Shown one piece after another: positions 35,606-45,544 of a DNA stretch of 64,000 bases (positions are counted from its first letter, which is position 1; each line of letters opens with the position of its first letter). Below the pieces are notes generated by a model that was not told the DNA's origin, did no database searches, and saw only the letters and a list, made by a program, of their open reading frames with translations. Source of the DNA: Pseudoalteromonas sp. T1lg88 (lineage in GTDB: Bacteria; Pseudomonadota; Gammaproteobacteria; Enterobacterales; Alteromonadaceae); assembly GCF_002964765.1 (NCBI RefSeq), contig NZ_PQCF01000006.1, positions 43,665-107,664 of the forward strand, read 5' to 3'. A program made the translations under genes and the position numbers.

Positions 35606-36506
35606 AGCCGTAGAAAGCGGCGCTATTACGCCCGTCTTGCTTGGCCTGATACATGCCCCTGTCGGCATTTTCAATCAAGGCCATTTCACAGTTGTCGTCG
35701 TTGTCGCCATTAAAGGTGGTGGCGCCAATGCTGATGGTGATGTGCTCAGCAATGGGCGAGTCTATATGGGGAATATTAAGCTCGCGGATCACCCTGCATA
35801 GCTTATTGGCCAAAGCCATGGCTGTGTCTTCTTCACTGCCGGGCAAAACCGCAACAAACTCTTCACCACCATAACGGGCGATAAAATCGCTGCCGCGTTG
35901 ACAATTATTGACCAGGGCCGAAGCCACTTTTTTCAAACATTCATCACCCTGTTGATGACCGTAGCAGTCGTTGTAACGCTTAAAGTAATCGATATCTATC
36001 AATAGCACAGACAAAGGCAATCCGGCGCGCACACTGCGGCGCCATTCACGAGCAAAATGTTCGTCGAAATAACGACGATTGGGAATTTCCGTTAAGCCAT
36101 CTATGCTCGCCAGCATTTCCAACAGATCATTTTTTTGTTTAATGGTCAGCTGATTCTTCACTCGGGCACGAACAATGGCGCTGCCAAAAGGCTTGCTAAT
36201 ATAGTCCATGGCGCCAAGCTCAAGGCCCTTGGCTTCATCGCCACTGGAGTCACTGGCGGAGATAATAATGACGGGAATGGGCTGAGTTTTATCATCATGT
36301 TTGAGCTGTTTTAGCGCCTCGTAACCATCCATGCCCGGGAGCATGATATCAAGTAAGATCAAATCGGCACTGTTGTCCTCAAGCCAAGCAAACATGGCCT
36401 CGGCATCATTGACACAATGCACCTGGTATTGAGGGGTGAGGGTTTTGGTTAAAATCGCTTGGTTTAATTCATCACCGTCGACAATGAGAATTTTTGCTGA
36501 CTTCAT
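35604..36506 (-). CDS. Response regulator receiver-GGDEF diguanylate cyclase
   Basis: 300 residues from the ATG at 36506 (AGGAAGG site upstream). The N-terminal receiver domain has the phospho-acceptor Asp in LILLDIMLPGMDG (~52). The C-terminal GGDEF domain has the active motif ARYGGEEFVAVLPG (~210) and an RGSD inhibitory site five residues before it, so product inhibition by c-di-GMP is likely. It should make c-di-GMP when phosphorylated. The partner kinase is not in the window. Confidence 0.93.
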   Translation of the reverse strand: MKSAKILIVDGDELNQAILTKTLTPQYQVHCVNDAEAMFAWLEDNSADLILLDIMLPGMDGYEALKQLKHDDKTQPIPVIIISASDSSGDEAKGLELGAMDYISKPFGSAIVRARVKNQLTIKQKNDLLEMLASIDGLTEIPNRRYFDEHFAREWRRSVRAGLPLSVLLIDIDYFKRYNDCYGHQQGDECLKKVASALVNNCQRGSDFIARYGGEEFVAVLPGSEEDTAMALANKLCRVIRELNIPHIDSPIAEHITISIGATTFNGDNDDNCEMALIENADRGMYQAKQDGRNSAAFYG

Positions 36507-36794
36507 GAGCCTTCCTGTTTGCTTCACCTTGCCCAGCAATCCGTCCCTTACAGGCCTGTCGCTGAGCTATATTTGTTATTTATTTAGCGCACCTTTGTTA
36601 CCAGTTTAGACCCGGTTAGCGAGCTTTACTTGGTATTTTTACGGTAGTTTTTGTTACCAAGGTGGTTTTCTTTTACCTAATCTAGCATGCCACAGGTCAT
36701 CAGGCATGGCTCTGCTCTGGAGCTAACCATACCTGAACAGCCGGCAAAAGCAATGCGTACAGCGCCTATAATAAACGCTGTACTGCATTGTTCG
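36507..36794. other. Gap between diguanylate cyclase and PhoH genes
   Basis: No gene is visible. TTTGTTACCA occurs twice in direct orientation (36594-36603 and 36650-36659), which could be a regulator site upstream of the diguanylate cyclase gene, but no regulator is identified. Confidence 0.3.
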
Positions 36795-38195
36795 CTATAG
36801 ATTTTCTTCCGCAAAGGAAGCTAAGCGACTACGCACCACGCCATTAAGGTTGATAGTAGCGCTGCCCTCAAAGTGTTTAAAGCGCTCTACTATATAGGTT
36901 AAGCCCGAGGTCAGCGGCGTTAAATAGCTGCTGTCGATTTGCGCCAGGTTACCAGAGCAAATCAGCTTAGTACCCGCACCACAGCGGGTGATAATGGTTT
37001 TGAGCTGAGAAGCCGTTAAGTTCTGACTTTCATCCAAGAGCACCACGGCATTTTGAATACTGCGTCCGCGCATAAAGTTGACCGACTTGAACTGGATATT
37101 GGCCTTTTCCATAATATAGTTACGGCTGGAAATAGGGTTTTCATCGCTCTTATGTAACACCTCCAAAGAATCTGTGATCGCCGCCAACCAAGGCGCCATC
37201 TTTTCTTCTTCGGTACCCGGTAGGAAACCGATAGACTCGGCAATTTCTGGAGTGTTTCGGGTGACAATCAGCTTATCGTACACACCTTTTTCTATGATCA
37301 TTTCCAGTGCGCAGGCCAAGGCTAGAATGGTTTTACCGCAACCCGCCGGGCCGGTCAGCAGCACTAACTCAACGTCCGGGTCGAGCAAAGCATCCATGGC
37401 CATGCCCTGATAGATATTTTTCGGCTTTACGCCCCAGGCATTGCGCGACATCAGGCGCTCCACGCCGAGATCCTTTAAGGTGATATGGGTATCGTTGTAT
37501 TCCACCACCCGGGCGGCAAAGTGACCGGTTTCGTCAAGCAGATATTCATTGGCAAACACATCCGGCACCAACTCGCGCGCGACATGATGCAGGGCATCAC
37601 GTCCTTGCTGCTCGGTTTCACACTCGCCAACCTGCTGCCAAAAGTCTCCTTGCACTTTTTTATAACCCGAGGTTAAAAGTGCCACGTCATCAATCAGCTG
37701 GTCGGTGCGATAGTCCTCAACATAATGCAGCCCGGCGCCCTTAGCCTTTAAGCGCATATTGATGTCCTTGGTGACCAGCACCACCTTGGCATCGCTGTAT
37801 TGTTTTTGCAGATACACGGCACAGTTGATAATGCGATGGTCGTTTTCATTGCCCGGCAAGCCGGAAATACTGTCAGCAAACAGGTGATCATTGACTATGA
37901 TCAGCTTGCCGCGCGGCAGCTCCGACGAACGTTTATCTTCCGGCAATAACACCCCTTTAAGCATTTGCTCCGGAGTGGCATCACGTAACACTTCATCGAG
38001 GGCTCGAATGGCAACGCGGGCATCGCGACTGACATCCCGTTTACGGTCCTTAATATGGTCTAGCTCTTCGAGTACCGTCATCGGAATGACGACGTCGTGT
38101 TCTTGGAAACAGAGGAATGCAAGGGGGTCGTGAAGTAATACGTTGGTGTCGAGCACATACATTTTACTGCTTTTTACGAGGCGGTCTTTGTCCAT
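36795..38195 (-). CDS. PIN domain-PhoH family ATPase (YlaK type)
   Basis: A 466-residue cytoplasmic protein. The N-terminal PIN nuclease domain (YVLDTNVLLHDPLAFLCF, then VLEELDHIKDRKRDVSRDARVAIR) is joined to a PhoH-like P-loop ATPase with Walker A LTGPAGCGKTILALA (~280) and VVLLDESQNLT (Walker B). PIN-PhoH fusions act on RNA and belong to stress-linked toxin-antitoxin-like families in other bacteria. There is no antitoxin next to it. The ATG at 38195 has AGGA seven bases upstream. Confidence 0.9.
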   Translation of the reverse strand: MDKDRLVKSSKMYVLDTNVLLHDPLAFLCFQEHDVVIPMTVLEELDHIKDRKRDVSRDARVAIRALDEVLRDATPEQMLKGVLLPEDKRSSELPRGKLIIVNDHLFADSISGLPGNENDHRIINCAVYLQKQYSDAKVVLVTKDINMRLKAKGAGLHYVEDYRTDQLIDDVALLTSGYKKVQGDFWQQVGECETEQQGRDALHHVARELVPDVFANEYLLDETGHFAARVVEYNDTHITLKDLGVERLMSRNAWGVKPKNIYQGMAMDALLDPDVELVLLTGPAGCGKTILALACALEMIIEKGVYDKLIVTRNTPEIAESIGFLPGTEEEKMAPWLAAITDSLEVLHKSDENPISSRNYIMEKANIQFKSVNFMRGRSIQNAVVLLDESQNLTASQLKTIITRCGAGTKLICSGNLAQIDSSYLTPLTSGLTYIVERFKHFEGSATINLNGVVRSRLASFAEENL

Positions 38196-38517
38196 AGCGC
38201 GTTCCTAATTTGTCTTTATTATATCTGCACCTTTACAGCTACACTAACAAGGTGGTTATGCCTTAAGGGCATACTTCAAGTTTAGTCTATGGTTATAAAA
38301 AGACGCTTTTATGACGGCAAAAAAGTACAGAAAAAGTGGTGTTTTACATTTGCAAAAAGCGCCTTCTTTTGCTGCTGTACATATTCTAAACAAGCACCAA
38401 AATATTTATCAGTTTTCAGGTGATAATCACCAAGTTGCGCGCTAATATAGCCGCCTTTTTTTGCTTGGGCCGCCATGGCCCCAGCCTAGATAACCCAAAG
38501 TCGAGATTGAGCACGTA
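38196..38517. promoter_or_regulatory. Divergent promoter region of phoH-like gene and rapA
   Basis: 322 bases without a gene. For the minus strand, TATAAT is the complement of 38218-38223, with only a weak -35. On the rapA side, TAATAT lies at 38443-38448 and the exact palindrome GGTGATAATCACC at 38419-38431 just upstream of it could be an operator. Confidence 0.4.
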
Positions 38518-41409
38518 ATGAATTTTTCCTTAGGTCAACGTTGGATCAGTGATACCGAGTCGGATTTAGGATTAGGTACCGTAGTTGCATTGGAAGGACG
38601 CCAAGTTAACATCTTATTCCCCGCCAGCGGCGAAAGCCGAGTATATGCCCAGGCCGAAGCGCCGGTGACCCGAGTGCTATTTAATCCCGGCGATGTGATC
38701 CGCAGTGCCGATGAGTGGGAGCTCACGGTCAGCGAAGTGATAGAGCAAGATGGCCTGTATACCTATAAGGGCACGCGCCTTGATAATGAAGAGCCGACCG
38801 AGCTCAAGGAAACCTTTCTCGACCATTTTATTAAGTTCAATAAGCCGCAGGACCGCCTTTTTGCCGGCCAAATCGACCGTTTCGACCGTTATACCCTGCG
38901 TTACAACACCTGGCAGCACAGGTTTCACCGCGACCAATCGCCACTGAAGGGCCTTATCGGCCAGCGCGCCAGTCTGATTGAACACCAGTTGCACATTGCC
39001 CGCGAAGTCGGCCAGCGTTTCGCCCCGCGTGTTTTACTGAGCGATGAGGTGGGTCTGGGCAAAACCATAGAAGCGGGGATGATCTTACATCAGCAATTGC
39101 TAACCGGTCGTGCCGCCCGCGTGCTTATCGTGGTACCAGAAAACCTACAACACCAGTGGTTAGTGGAAATGCTGCGCCGCTTTAATCTGAAATTTGCCAT
39201 TTTCGACGAAGAGCGCTGTGCCGAGGCCTTTGCCGACAGCGCCAATGTGTTTGAAACCGAGCAACTGGTACTGACCAGCCTGGAGTTTCTAACCAAGAAA
39301 AAACGCTGGTTCGAACAAGCCACCCTGGCCGACTGGGATCTGCTGGTGGTTGACGAAGCACACCACCTCAGCTGGTCGGTGGACAAGCCAAGTACAGAGT
39401 ACCTGCGCATTGAAGAGCTTAGCCAGGACATCGCCGGTCTTATCTTGCTAACCGCGACCCCGGATCAACTTGGCCACCAAAGCCACTTTGCCCGTTTGAA
39501 ATTACTCGACCCGGATCGTTTCTATGACTATGACGCCTTTGTTGAGCAGGAGCGCCATTATCAGGAGATAGCCGATGCCGCCAACAGCATTTTGCAGGAG
39601 CAGGCACTAAGTGCCGAGCAACAACAAGTACTTGTTAACCTGCTTGGCAGCCAAGGGGAAGCCCTGCTGGCACAATTTAGTGCCGGTGACACCCAGGCCA
39701 AGGAACATATACTAGAGCAGCTGCTGGACAGACACGGTACCGGACGCATCTTGTTCCGCAACAGCCGCAGTGGCATCAGTGGTTACCCGCAGCGCCTTCT
39801 GCACAGCTATCCCATGGCCATGCCGAGCCAATATAAAACGGCCATGAATGTAATGGGCAGCCTTGGCAATGGTGGCCCCATCGAGCTTAGCGCCATTCGC
39901 GCTCTGTTCCCGGAAAAAATCTTCCAGGAATTCGAAGGCGAAAATGCCAGCTGGACTCAGTTTGACCCGCGCGTGCAATGGCTCATAGACACCCTCAACA
40001 GCAACAAGCCTCAAAAGATGCTGGTGATCTGTGCCAAGGCAGAAACCGCACTCAGCCTGGAGCAGGCTTTGCGCGAGCGCGAAGGCATTAAAGCGGCGGT
40101 GTTCCATGAAGGCATGAGCATTATCGAGCGCGACCGCGCGGCGGCCTTCTTCGCCGATATCGAAGACAGTGCTCAGGTGTTGATCTGCTCTGAGATCGGC
40201 TCAGAGGGACGTAACTTCCAGTTTGCCCATCATTTGGCACTGTTCGACCTGCCGCTAAACCCGGACTTGCTGGAGCAGCGTATCGGTCGTCTGGATCGTA
40301 TCGGCCAAACCCAGGACATTAAAATTCATGTGCCCTACTTTGAAAACAGCGCCCAGCACACCCTGCTGCGCTGGTATCACGAAGGCTTAAACGCCTTTGA
40401 GCACACCTCCACCACAGGCCATATGCTTAACCAGGAATTTGGTGATGAGTTACTTCAATTGCTTGCTCATAACAGCTATCAGGACGAGGTTCTGGGCGAG
40501 CTGGTTGGACGCGTCAGTTCGCGCTACGGTGAGTTAAAGACACAAATGGAGTCCGGTCGCGATCGCCTGTTGGAGCTGCATTCCAGCGGCCAGGGTAAGT
40601 CCGAGCACCTGGTAGAAGATATCAAGGTGGTTGATGACAGTTTTGAACTACCGACCTATATGATCAACCTGTTCGATACCTGGGGCGTGAACCAGGAAGA
40701 CAGGGGCGAAAACAGCATAGTGCTGAAACCCTCGGAGCATATGCTGGGCGCCAACTTCCCAAGTCTCAGGGATGAAGGCATGAGCATCACCTTTGACCGG
40801 GATACCGCTTTGGCGCAGGAAGATCTGCACTTTATCAGCTGGGATCACCCCATGGTCGAAGGCGCAATGGAAATGATCTGTGACGATGATTTCGGTACCG
40901 CGTCTGTGGCCCTGTTGAAAAACAAGAAACTGCCGGCGGGCACCTATTTTGTCGAGCTGATTTATATTGCCGAAGCCATGGCTCCTAAATCACTGCAATT
41001 GGGGCGCTACCTGCCACCGACTCCGGTGCGTGTACTGCTTGATAAAGGCGGTAATAACCTGGCGGAAAATGTCGCCTTTGATGCCTTTAACCAACAGCTT
41101 AATGCGGTTGGCCGCCAAACCGCCTCGAAACTGGTGAATGCCCTGCAAAGCGCCATTCATCCGCTTATTGAGCAAGGTAATACCTTGGCGCAAACGCAAA
41201 TGGAGCAATTGCGTGAGACGGCGAAAACCGCCATGCATCAGGCCGTTGATAGCGAACTGGAGCGCCTAACCAGCCTCAAGGAGATCAACCCCAATATCCG
41301 TGATGAAGAGCTGAAACATTTTCAGCGCAGCCGCGCCGAAATGGACGACTACATAGATAAAGCCAAGGTGAAACTCGACGCCATTCGCTTAATCGTTGTC
41401 AGCCACTAG
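38518..41409 (+). CDS. rapA: RNA polymerase-associated ATPase RapA (HepA)
   Basis: Swi2/Snf2-type ATPase that recycles RNA polymerase after transcription. It has 963 residues, the usual length. Seen: N-terminal Tudor-like part (LGQRWISDTESDLGLGTV), Walker A DEVGLGKTIEAGMIL (~175), DEAH box VVDEAHH (~278), helicase C-terminal motifs (CSEIGSEGRNFQFAHH, EQRIGRLDRIGQTQDI), and the RapA C-terminal region. A hairpin terminator follows the stop, and rluA begins inside it. Confidence 0.98.
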   Translation: MNFSLGQRWISDTESDLGLGTVVALEGRQVNILFPASGESRVYAQAEAPVTRVLFNPGDVIRSADEWELTVSEVIEQDGLYTYKGTRLDNEEPTELKETFLDHFIKFNKPQDRLFAGQIDRFDRYTLRYNTWQHRFHRDQSPLKGLIGQRASLIEHQLHIAREVGQRFAPRVLLSDEVGLGKTIEAGMILHQQLLTGRAARVLIVVPENLQHQWLVEMLRRFNLKFAIFDEERCAEAFADSANVFETEQLVLTSLEFLTKKKRWFEQATLADWDLLVVDEAHHLSWSVDKPSTEYLRIEELSQDIAGLILLTATPDQLGHQSHFARLKLLDPDRFYDYDAFVEQERHYQEIADAANSILQEQALSAEQQQVLVNLLGSQGEALLAQFSAGDTQAKEHILEQLLDRHGTGRILFRNSRSGISGYPQRLLHSYPMAMPSQYKTAMNVMGSLGNGGPIELSAIRALFPEKIFQEFEGENASWTQFDPRVQWLIDTLNSNKPQKMLVICAKAETALSLEQALREREGIKAAVFHEGMSIIERDRAAAFFADIEDSAQVLICSEIGSEGRNFQFAHHLALFDLPLNPDLLEQRIGRLDRIGQTQDIKIHVPYFENSAQHTLLRWYHEGLNAFEHTSTTGHMLNQEFGDELLQLLAHNSYQDEVLGELVGRVSSRYGELKTQMESGRDRLLELHSSGQGKSEHLVEDIKVVDDSFELPTYMINLFDTWGVNQEDRGENSIVLKPSEHMLGANFPSLRDEGMSITFDRDTALAQEDLHFISWDHPMVEGAMEMICDDDFGTASVALLKNKKLPAGTYFVELIYIAEAMAPKSLQLGRYLPPTPVRVLLDKGGNNLAENVAFDAFNQQLNAVGRQTASKLVNALQSAIHPLIEQGNTLAQTQMEQLRETAKTAMHQAVDSELERLTSLKEINPNIRDEELKHFQRSRAEMDDYIDKAKVKLDAIRLIVVSH

Positions 41410-41422
41410 GCATTTCATTAAA

Positions 41423-41458
41423 ATGACCGGCCTTACGCTATGAGGCCGGTCATGCTTT
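41423..41458 (+). terminator. rapA terminator overlapping the rluA ribosome-binding region
   Basis: ATGACCGGCCT (41423-41433) pairs with AGGCCGGTCAT (41443-41453) and is followed by GCTTTT. The GAGG site of rluA (41442-41445) and the first base pairs of its ATG lie in the right arm, so folding would hide the rluA start. Confidence 0.7.
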
Positions 41459-42105
41459 TAAACTACAATCCCCCACGTTTTCCCTATCTGCAGATCATCT
41501 ATCAAGATGACGACCTGCTGATCCTTGATAAGCCCAGCGGCCTGCTGACGGTGCCGGGAAAAGACCCAAAACATGCCGATAGCCTAATTCGTCGCGCCAA
41601 TATCGTATTTCCAACCGCTAAAATCGTACATAGATTGGATATGGCCACTTCGGGCGTGATCTGTCTGGCACTGAACAAAGAAGCGCACCGCAATCTCAGC
41701 ATGCAGTTTCAGGACAGACAAACCGCTAAGGAATATATCGCCATAGTCGATGGCCATCTTAAGGATGCTACGGGCTCAGTGGACCTGCCGCTGATCTGCG
41801 ATTGGCCGAATCGTCCCAAGCAAATGGTAGATATGGAAAAGGGCAAGCCGTCGCTGACCCATTATGAGGTGCTTGAACATGGCGATAACAATACCCGAGT
41901 GCGTCTGACCCCGATCACAGGTCGCAGCCACCAGCTGAGGGTACATATGCTGTCCCTGGGTCATGTGATCTTGGGCGACCGTCTCTATGCCTACCCTGAA
42001 GCCAAAGACCGTGCACCGCGTTTGCAATTACATGCCCACTGGCTGACCCTAAATCATCCCAGCAGCGGCGAAAGCATGACCTTTACCGCGCCCTGCCCGT
42101 TTTAA
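41452..42105 (+). CDS. rluA: Dual-specificity 23S rRNA/tRNA pseudouridine synthase RluA
   Basis: Makes pseudouridine at 23S position 746 and tRNA position 32. 217 residues from the ATG at 41452, which has GAGG six bases upstream and aligns with the E. coli start; the ATG at 41440 lacks a site. Seen: catalytic Asp in HRLDMATSGV (~62), LPLICDWPNRPKQ and ITGRSHQLRVHM. rapA-rluA order is conserved. Confidence 0.95.
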   Translation: MLLNYNPPRFPYLQIIYQDDDLLILDKPSGLLTVPGKDPKHADSLIRRANIVFPTAKIVHRLDMATSGVICLALNKEAHRNLSMQFQDRQTAKEYIAIVDGHLKDATGSVDLPLICDWPNRPKQMVDMEKGKPSLTHYEVLEHGDNNTRVRLTPITGRSHQLRVHMLSLGHVILGDRLYAYPEAKDRAPRLQLHAHWLTLNHPSSGESMTFTAPCPF

Positions 42106-42168
42106 CGAGCCACCAATATAATTTAACCCTTACTGCCTGAGTGCTGAAGCTCGGGGATAGGCGGTTTA

Positions 42169-43005
42169 TTAAGCCGCCTTTTTGAGGTATTCGTAGGCCG
42201 CCTGAATATCCTGACTCTTCTTTTGTGCCAAGCGCATCATATGCTCAGGGAGACCTTGAGAGACCAGCTTATCCGGATGGTGCTGTGCCATCAGCTTGCG
42301 ATAGGCCTTTTTGACCGTGGAGGGATCGGCGCCTTCTTCCAAGCCCAAGATATGCAGCGCCTGAGCGCGGCTCATGCCACTACTGGCGCCGCCGGAAGCG
42401 CGCTGCTGCTGATGTTGCTGATGAAATTTTTGCTGTTGCTGGCGAAACGCAAATTCGGCCTGATAGCGTTTAAGGATAAAACTAAAATGGGTTTTGCTAA
42501 CGCCAAGCCCCTTAGCGACCTGCTCGAGTAAGGTTTTTTCCTGTGCCGCCAGGTGGCCATCGCTAAAGGCCATTTGAATCTGAATCTCTAAAAACAATTG
42601 GATGAGATCGAAACGCCCGGCAAAGTGCTCACGAAACTCACGCAAGGTAGCGTTCATGGCAAAACCATCCGCTTTACCAGTGTTAAAGGCCAATTGGGCT
42701 TCGCGTTTGTCCTCACCGGTCAGGCCCATTTCTTCCATAAAAGCGGTGGCGGCACGAATATGCAATTCATTTACTCGACCATTGGATTTGGCAATATGCC
42801 CCATCACCGCAAAGCAACTGGAGAAAAACAACGCCTGGCGCTCAGACACTTCGTCGTTATTAAAGAAACCACGCAAGCCGCCGGCATTATCGAAATTCTG
42901 TTTCAGGCTTTTGTCGAACAGGTGGCCGATAAACAGACCCAAAAATAAGCCAAAAAAACGGCCAAACATAAAGCCAAAAAAGGCACCGAGCACCTTACCC
43001 CACAT
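42169..43005 (-). CDS. djlA: Co-chaperone DjlA (TerB-like and J domain)
   Basis: A 278-residue membrane-anchored J-protein that stimulates DnaK. A single N-terminal glycine/phenylalanine-rich membrane segment (LGAFFGFMFGRFFGLFLGLFI) is followed by the TerB-like middle domain and a C-terminal J domain with the HPD motif (AQHHPDKLV, ~253). It is divergent from lptD as in E. coli. Confidence 0.95.
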   Translation of the reverse strand: MWGKVLGAFFGFMFGRFFGLFLGLFIGHLFDKSLKQNFDNAGGLRGFFNNDEVSERQALFFSSCFAVMGHIAKSNGRVNELHIRAATAFMEEMGLTGEDKREAQLAFNTGKADGFAMNATLREFREHFAGRFDLIQLFLEIQIQMAFSDGHLAAQEKTLLEQVAKGLGVSKTHFSFILKRYQAEFAFRQQQQKFHQQHQQQRASGGASSGMSRAQALHILGLEEGADPSTVKKAYRKLMAQHHPDKLVSQGLPEHMMRLAQKKSQDIQAAYEYLKKAA

Positions 43006-43124
43006 TAGCGCTAACCCTTGTTATTTGAAAATGCCCCCACATAGTGACGAAAAATCATCGAACTAACAAGCACAAGGGCGTATCTATTAAGCTGAATATA
43101 AGCCAGAAAAATGACGTATTTGTG

Positions 43125-43151
43125 GGTACTTGGCAGATGTAATTAGCCAAA
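43125..43151 (+). promoter_or_regulatory. Candidate sigma-E promoter of lptD
   Basis: GGTACTT (43125-43131) and CCAAA (43147-43151) are separated by 15 bp, close to the sigma-E consensus GGAACTT-N15/16-TCnAA. It lies about 60 bases upstream of lptD, a gene under sigma-E in E. coli. Each hexamer has one mismatch. Confidence 0.4.
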
Positions 43152-43212
43152 AATTGCTTTATTATGTCATGCTTATTTCTAGTACTTTTGGCAACTAAGC
43201 TAAGGTGAGTCA

Positions 43213-45531
43213 ATGAATAAATTATGGGGCATGATAGCAATAGCCCTATATGGAACCCAAGCCAGCGTCGCACTAGCAGCTGTGGAACAGGCGACGGATG
43301 CCAAGGTACCCGCTCCCGAAGGTGAAGCCTTTATCGCGCCAGCACCAGAGCCTGGGGAAATACCCCATTGTTTTGCTGCGGTTCGTCCAGCGCCCTGGCA
43401 GGCGCCCGATTTACCCTTTGGGGTAATTGAAATCGTTGCCGATGATGTCGAATTAATAGGCCAGGCCAGCGCCCAGTTTGATGGCGACGTAGATATCAGC
43501 AGTAGCACCATGACCCTTAACGCCCGCTCGGCGTTAATTGATAAGCAGCAGGGTCTGCTCAATGCGCAAGGGCCACTCACCTATCGCGATGGTGTCGCCA
43601 TTATTACCAGTCGTGGCTTAAATGCCAGCCTGGATGACTCTAATATCAAGTTGTTGGCAGCCGACTACCAGTTGACCGAACAACAAGGCCGTGGTGGCGC
43701 CGAACAATTAGAGGTTTCGCAAGAAGCGCTGACCCTAAGCAATGCCAGCTTCACCACCTGCCCGGTGGATGATGAAACCTGGTCAATCAATGCCGATAAA
43801 ATTATTTTGTCGCAGCAAAAGGGCTGGGGTGAAACCCATGGGGCGACGCTAAAAATCTACAATACCCCGGTCTTGTATTTACCCTATTTCACCTTCCCCA
43901 TTAATGATCAGCGCAAAACCGGCTTTCTAGCGCCGCGATTATCGAGCTCGAATCGTTATGGTGTGGAAACCATTACCCCTTATTACATTAACCTGGCGCC
44001 GAATTACGACCTGACTTTGACGCCCCGTTATATGTCGAAAAAGGGTTTGCAGCTGCAATCGGAATTTCGTTATCTCACCGAGACCAGCCAGGGCATGCTT
44101 GGTCTGGAATATCTGGACTCGGATAAAACCGAGCGCGAGCTGGGTAATCGCTATATCTATCATTGGCAGCAGCAAAGCTACTTTAACGACCAGTGGCGTG
44201 CCGGAGTTGATATCACTAACGTCAGTGACGATAACTATCTCACAGACTTAGGCTCCAACTACGCCAGCAAAACAGATACTCACCTGGCGCGTTCCGGTAT
44301 TCTGACTCATTTGGGAGAGCGCTGGCGCACCGATATCCAGATTCAGGATTATGAAGTACTGGGCGATCACTTAGAGTCTTATACCGCCCTGCCGCGCATT
44401 GGCTTTAGCCAGACTCAGGCCTATCAGTTGGGTTGGTTTGACGCCAGTATCAATGGCGAGATCAGCCATTTCCGCAACAGCACCCGAATAATAGACGAGG
44501 CAACACGTCTGCATATAGAGCCCAAACTGAGCTTTAGCGAAGACCGTTATGCCTGGTCCTTCTTGTCTGAATTCAGCCTCTTGCATACCTATTATGATCA
44601 GCAAGGGGACTTGGCCGGCACCGACTTTGAGGAAACCGTGCATCGCACCTTGCCCAAGGTGCGCCTGTATAGCCAGCTGAATTTTGAACGCGACACCAGC
44701 TTGTTCGTTGATAACGGCATTCAGACATTAGAGCCGCAAATTCAGTATCTCTATACTCCGAACAAGGATCAGAACAATATCGGCCTGTTCGACACCACCA
44801 AGCTGCAGGATGACTTTTTCGGCCTGTTCCGCGACCGTCGCTTTTCCGGCGTTGACCGCATTGCGGCTGCGAACCAGATCACCTTAGGTGCCACTACCCG
44901 AGTGTTCGATGGTAAAAATGAAGAGGTGTTTAACTTAAGCGCCGGTCAAATCTTCTATTTGTCGGACTCCGCCAAACCCACGGCTCAGGATTTTGCCGAT
45001 GACACCAGCTACGACTCCCTGTTTGCCAGTGAAGCCATGTGGCACTGGCATCGCCGTTGGTATCTATCCGGTGGCATCCAATACGACATTGATGGCAGTC
45101 AAATGATTCAATCGCATCTGACCTTAGACTATAAGGGTGACGACAATGAACTGATGCAATTGAACCATCGCTATGCAAACGATGTCTCAGGGAATACAAT
45201 TGAGCAAGTCGGCATGTTTACCAGTGTGCCCATCGACGATAATTGGCAATTCGTTGCCAGCTACCACCGCGATCTCGACGCCGGACGTAGCATCGAGGTA
45301 TACACTGGAGTACAGTACGAGTCCTGTTGTTGGGCGGTGCAGGTTACCGGACACAGACAAATCGAAACAGACTTGAATCAAAGTATTAACCAAGAGCAAG
45401 CGGTCTTCGACTCGGGGATCGGCATCAAATTTGTCCTTAAGGGACTCGGAGGCAAAAGCAGTTATGATGCGCAAGAAATACTTAAAGAAGGCATTTTTGG
45501 CTACCGTCGCCCCTACTTCCTTACTAAATAA
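43213..45531 (+). CDS. lptD: LPS-assembly outer membrane protein LptD
   Basis: Beta-barrel outer-membrane translocon that inserts lipopolysaccharide at the cell surface with LptE. 772 residues with signal peptide (VALAA, ~23), an N-terminal OstA-like periplasmic domain, and a 26-strand barrel. All four conserved cysteines are present: Cys53, Cys183, Cys705 and Cys706, so the two inter-domain disulfides can form. It starts the lptD-surA-pdxA-rsmA-apaG-apaH operon. Confidence 0.97.
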   Translation: MNKLWGMIAIALYGTQASVALAAVEQATDAKVPAPEGEAFIAPAPEPGEIPHCFAAVRPAPWQAPDLPFGVIEIVADDVELIGQASAQFDGDVDISSSTMTLNARSALIDKQQGLLNAQGPLTYRDGVAIITSRGLNASLDDSNIKLLAADYQLTEQQGRGGAEQLEVSQEALTLSNASFTTCPVDDETWSINADKIILSQQKGWGETHGATLKIYNTPVLYLPYFTFPINDQRKTGFLAPRLSSSNRYGVETITPYYINLAPNYDLTLTPRYMSKKGLQLQSEFRYLTETSQGMLGLEYLDSDKTERELGNRYIYHWQQQSYFNDQWRAGVDITNVSDDNYLTDLGSNYASKTDTHLARSGILTHLGERWRTDIQIQDYEVLGDHLESYTALPRIGFSQTQAYQLGWFDASINGEISHFRNSTRIIDEATRLHIEPKLSFSEDRYAWSFLSEFSLLHTYYDQQGDLAGTDFEETVHRTLPKVRLYSQLNFERDTSLFVDNGIQTLEPQIQYLYTPNKDQNNIGLFDTTKLQDDFFGLFRDRRFSGVDRIAAANQITLGATTRVFDGKNEEVFNLSAGQIFYLSDSAKPTAQDFADDTSYDSLFASEAMWHWHRRWYLSGGIQYDIDGSQMIQSHLTLDYKGDDNELMQLNHRYANDVSGNTIEQVGMFTSVPIDDNWQFVASYHRDLDAGRSIEVYTGVQYESCCWAVQVTGHRQIETDLNQSINQEQAVFDSGIGIKFVLKGLGGKSSYDAQEILKEGIFGYRRPYFLTK

Positions 45532-45544
45532 AGCAATAACAACT

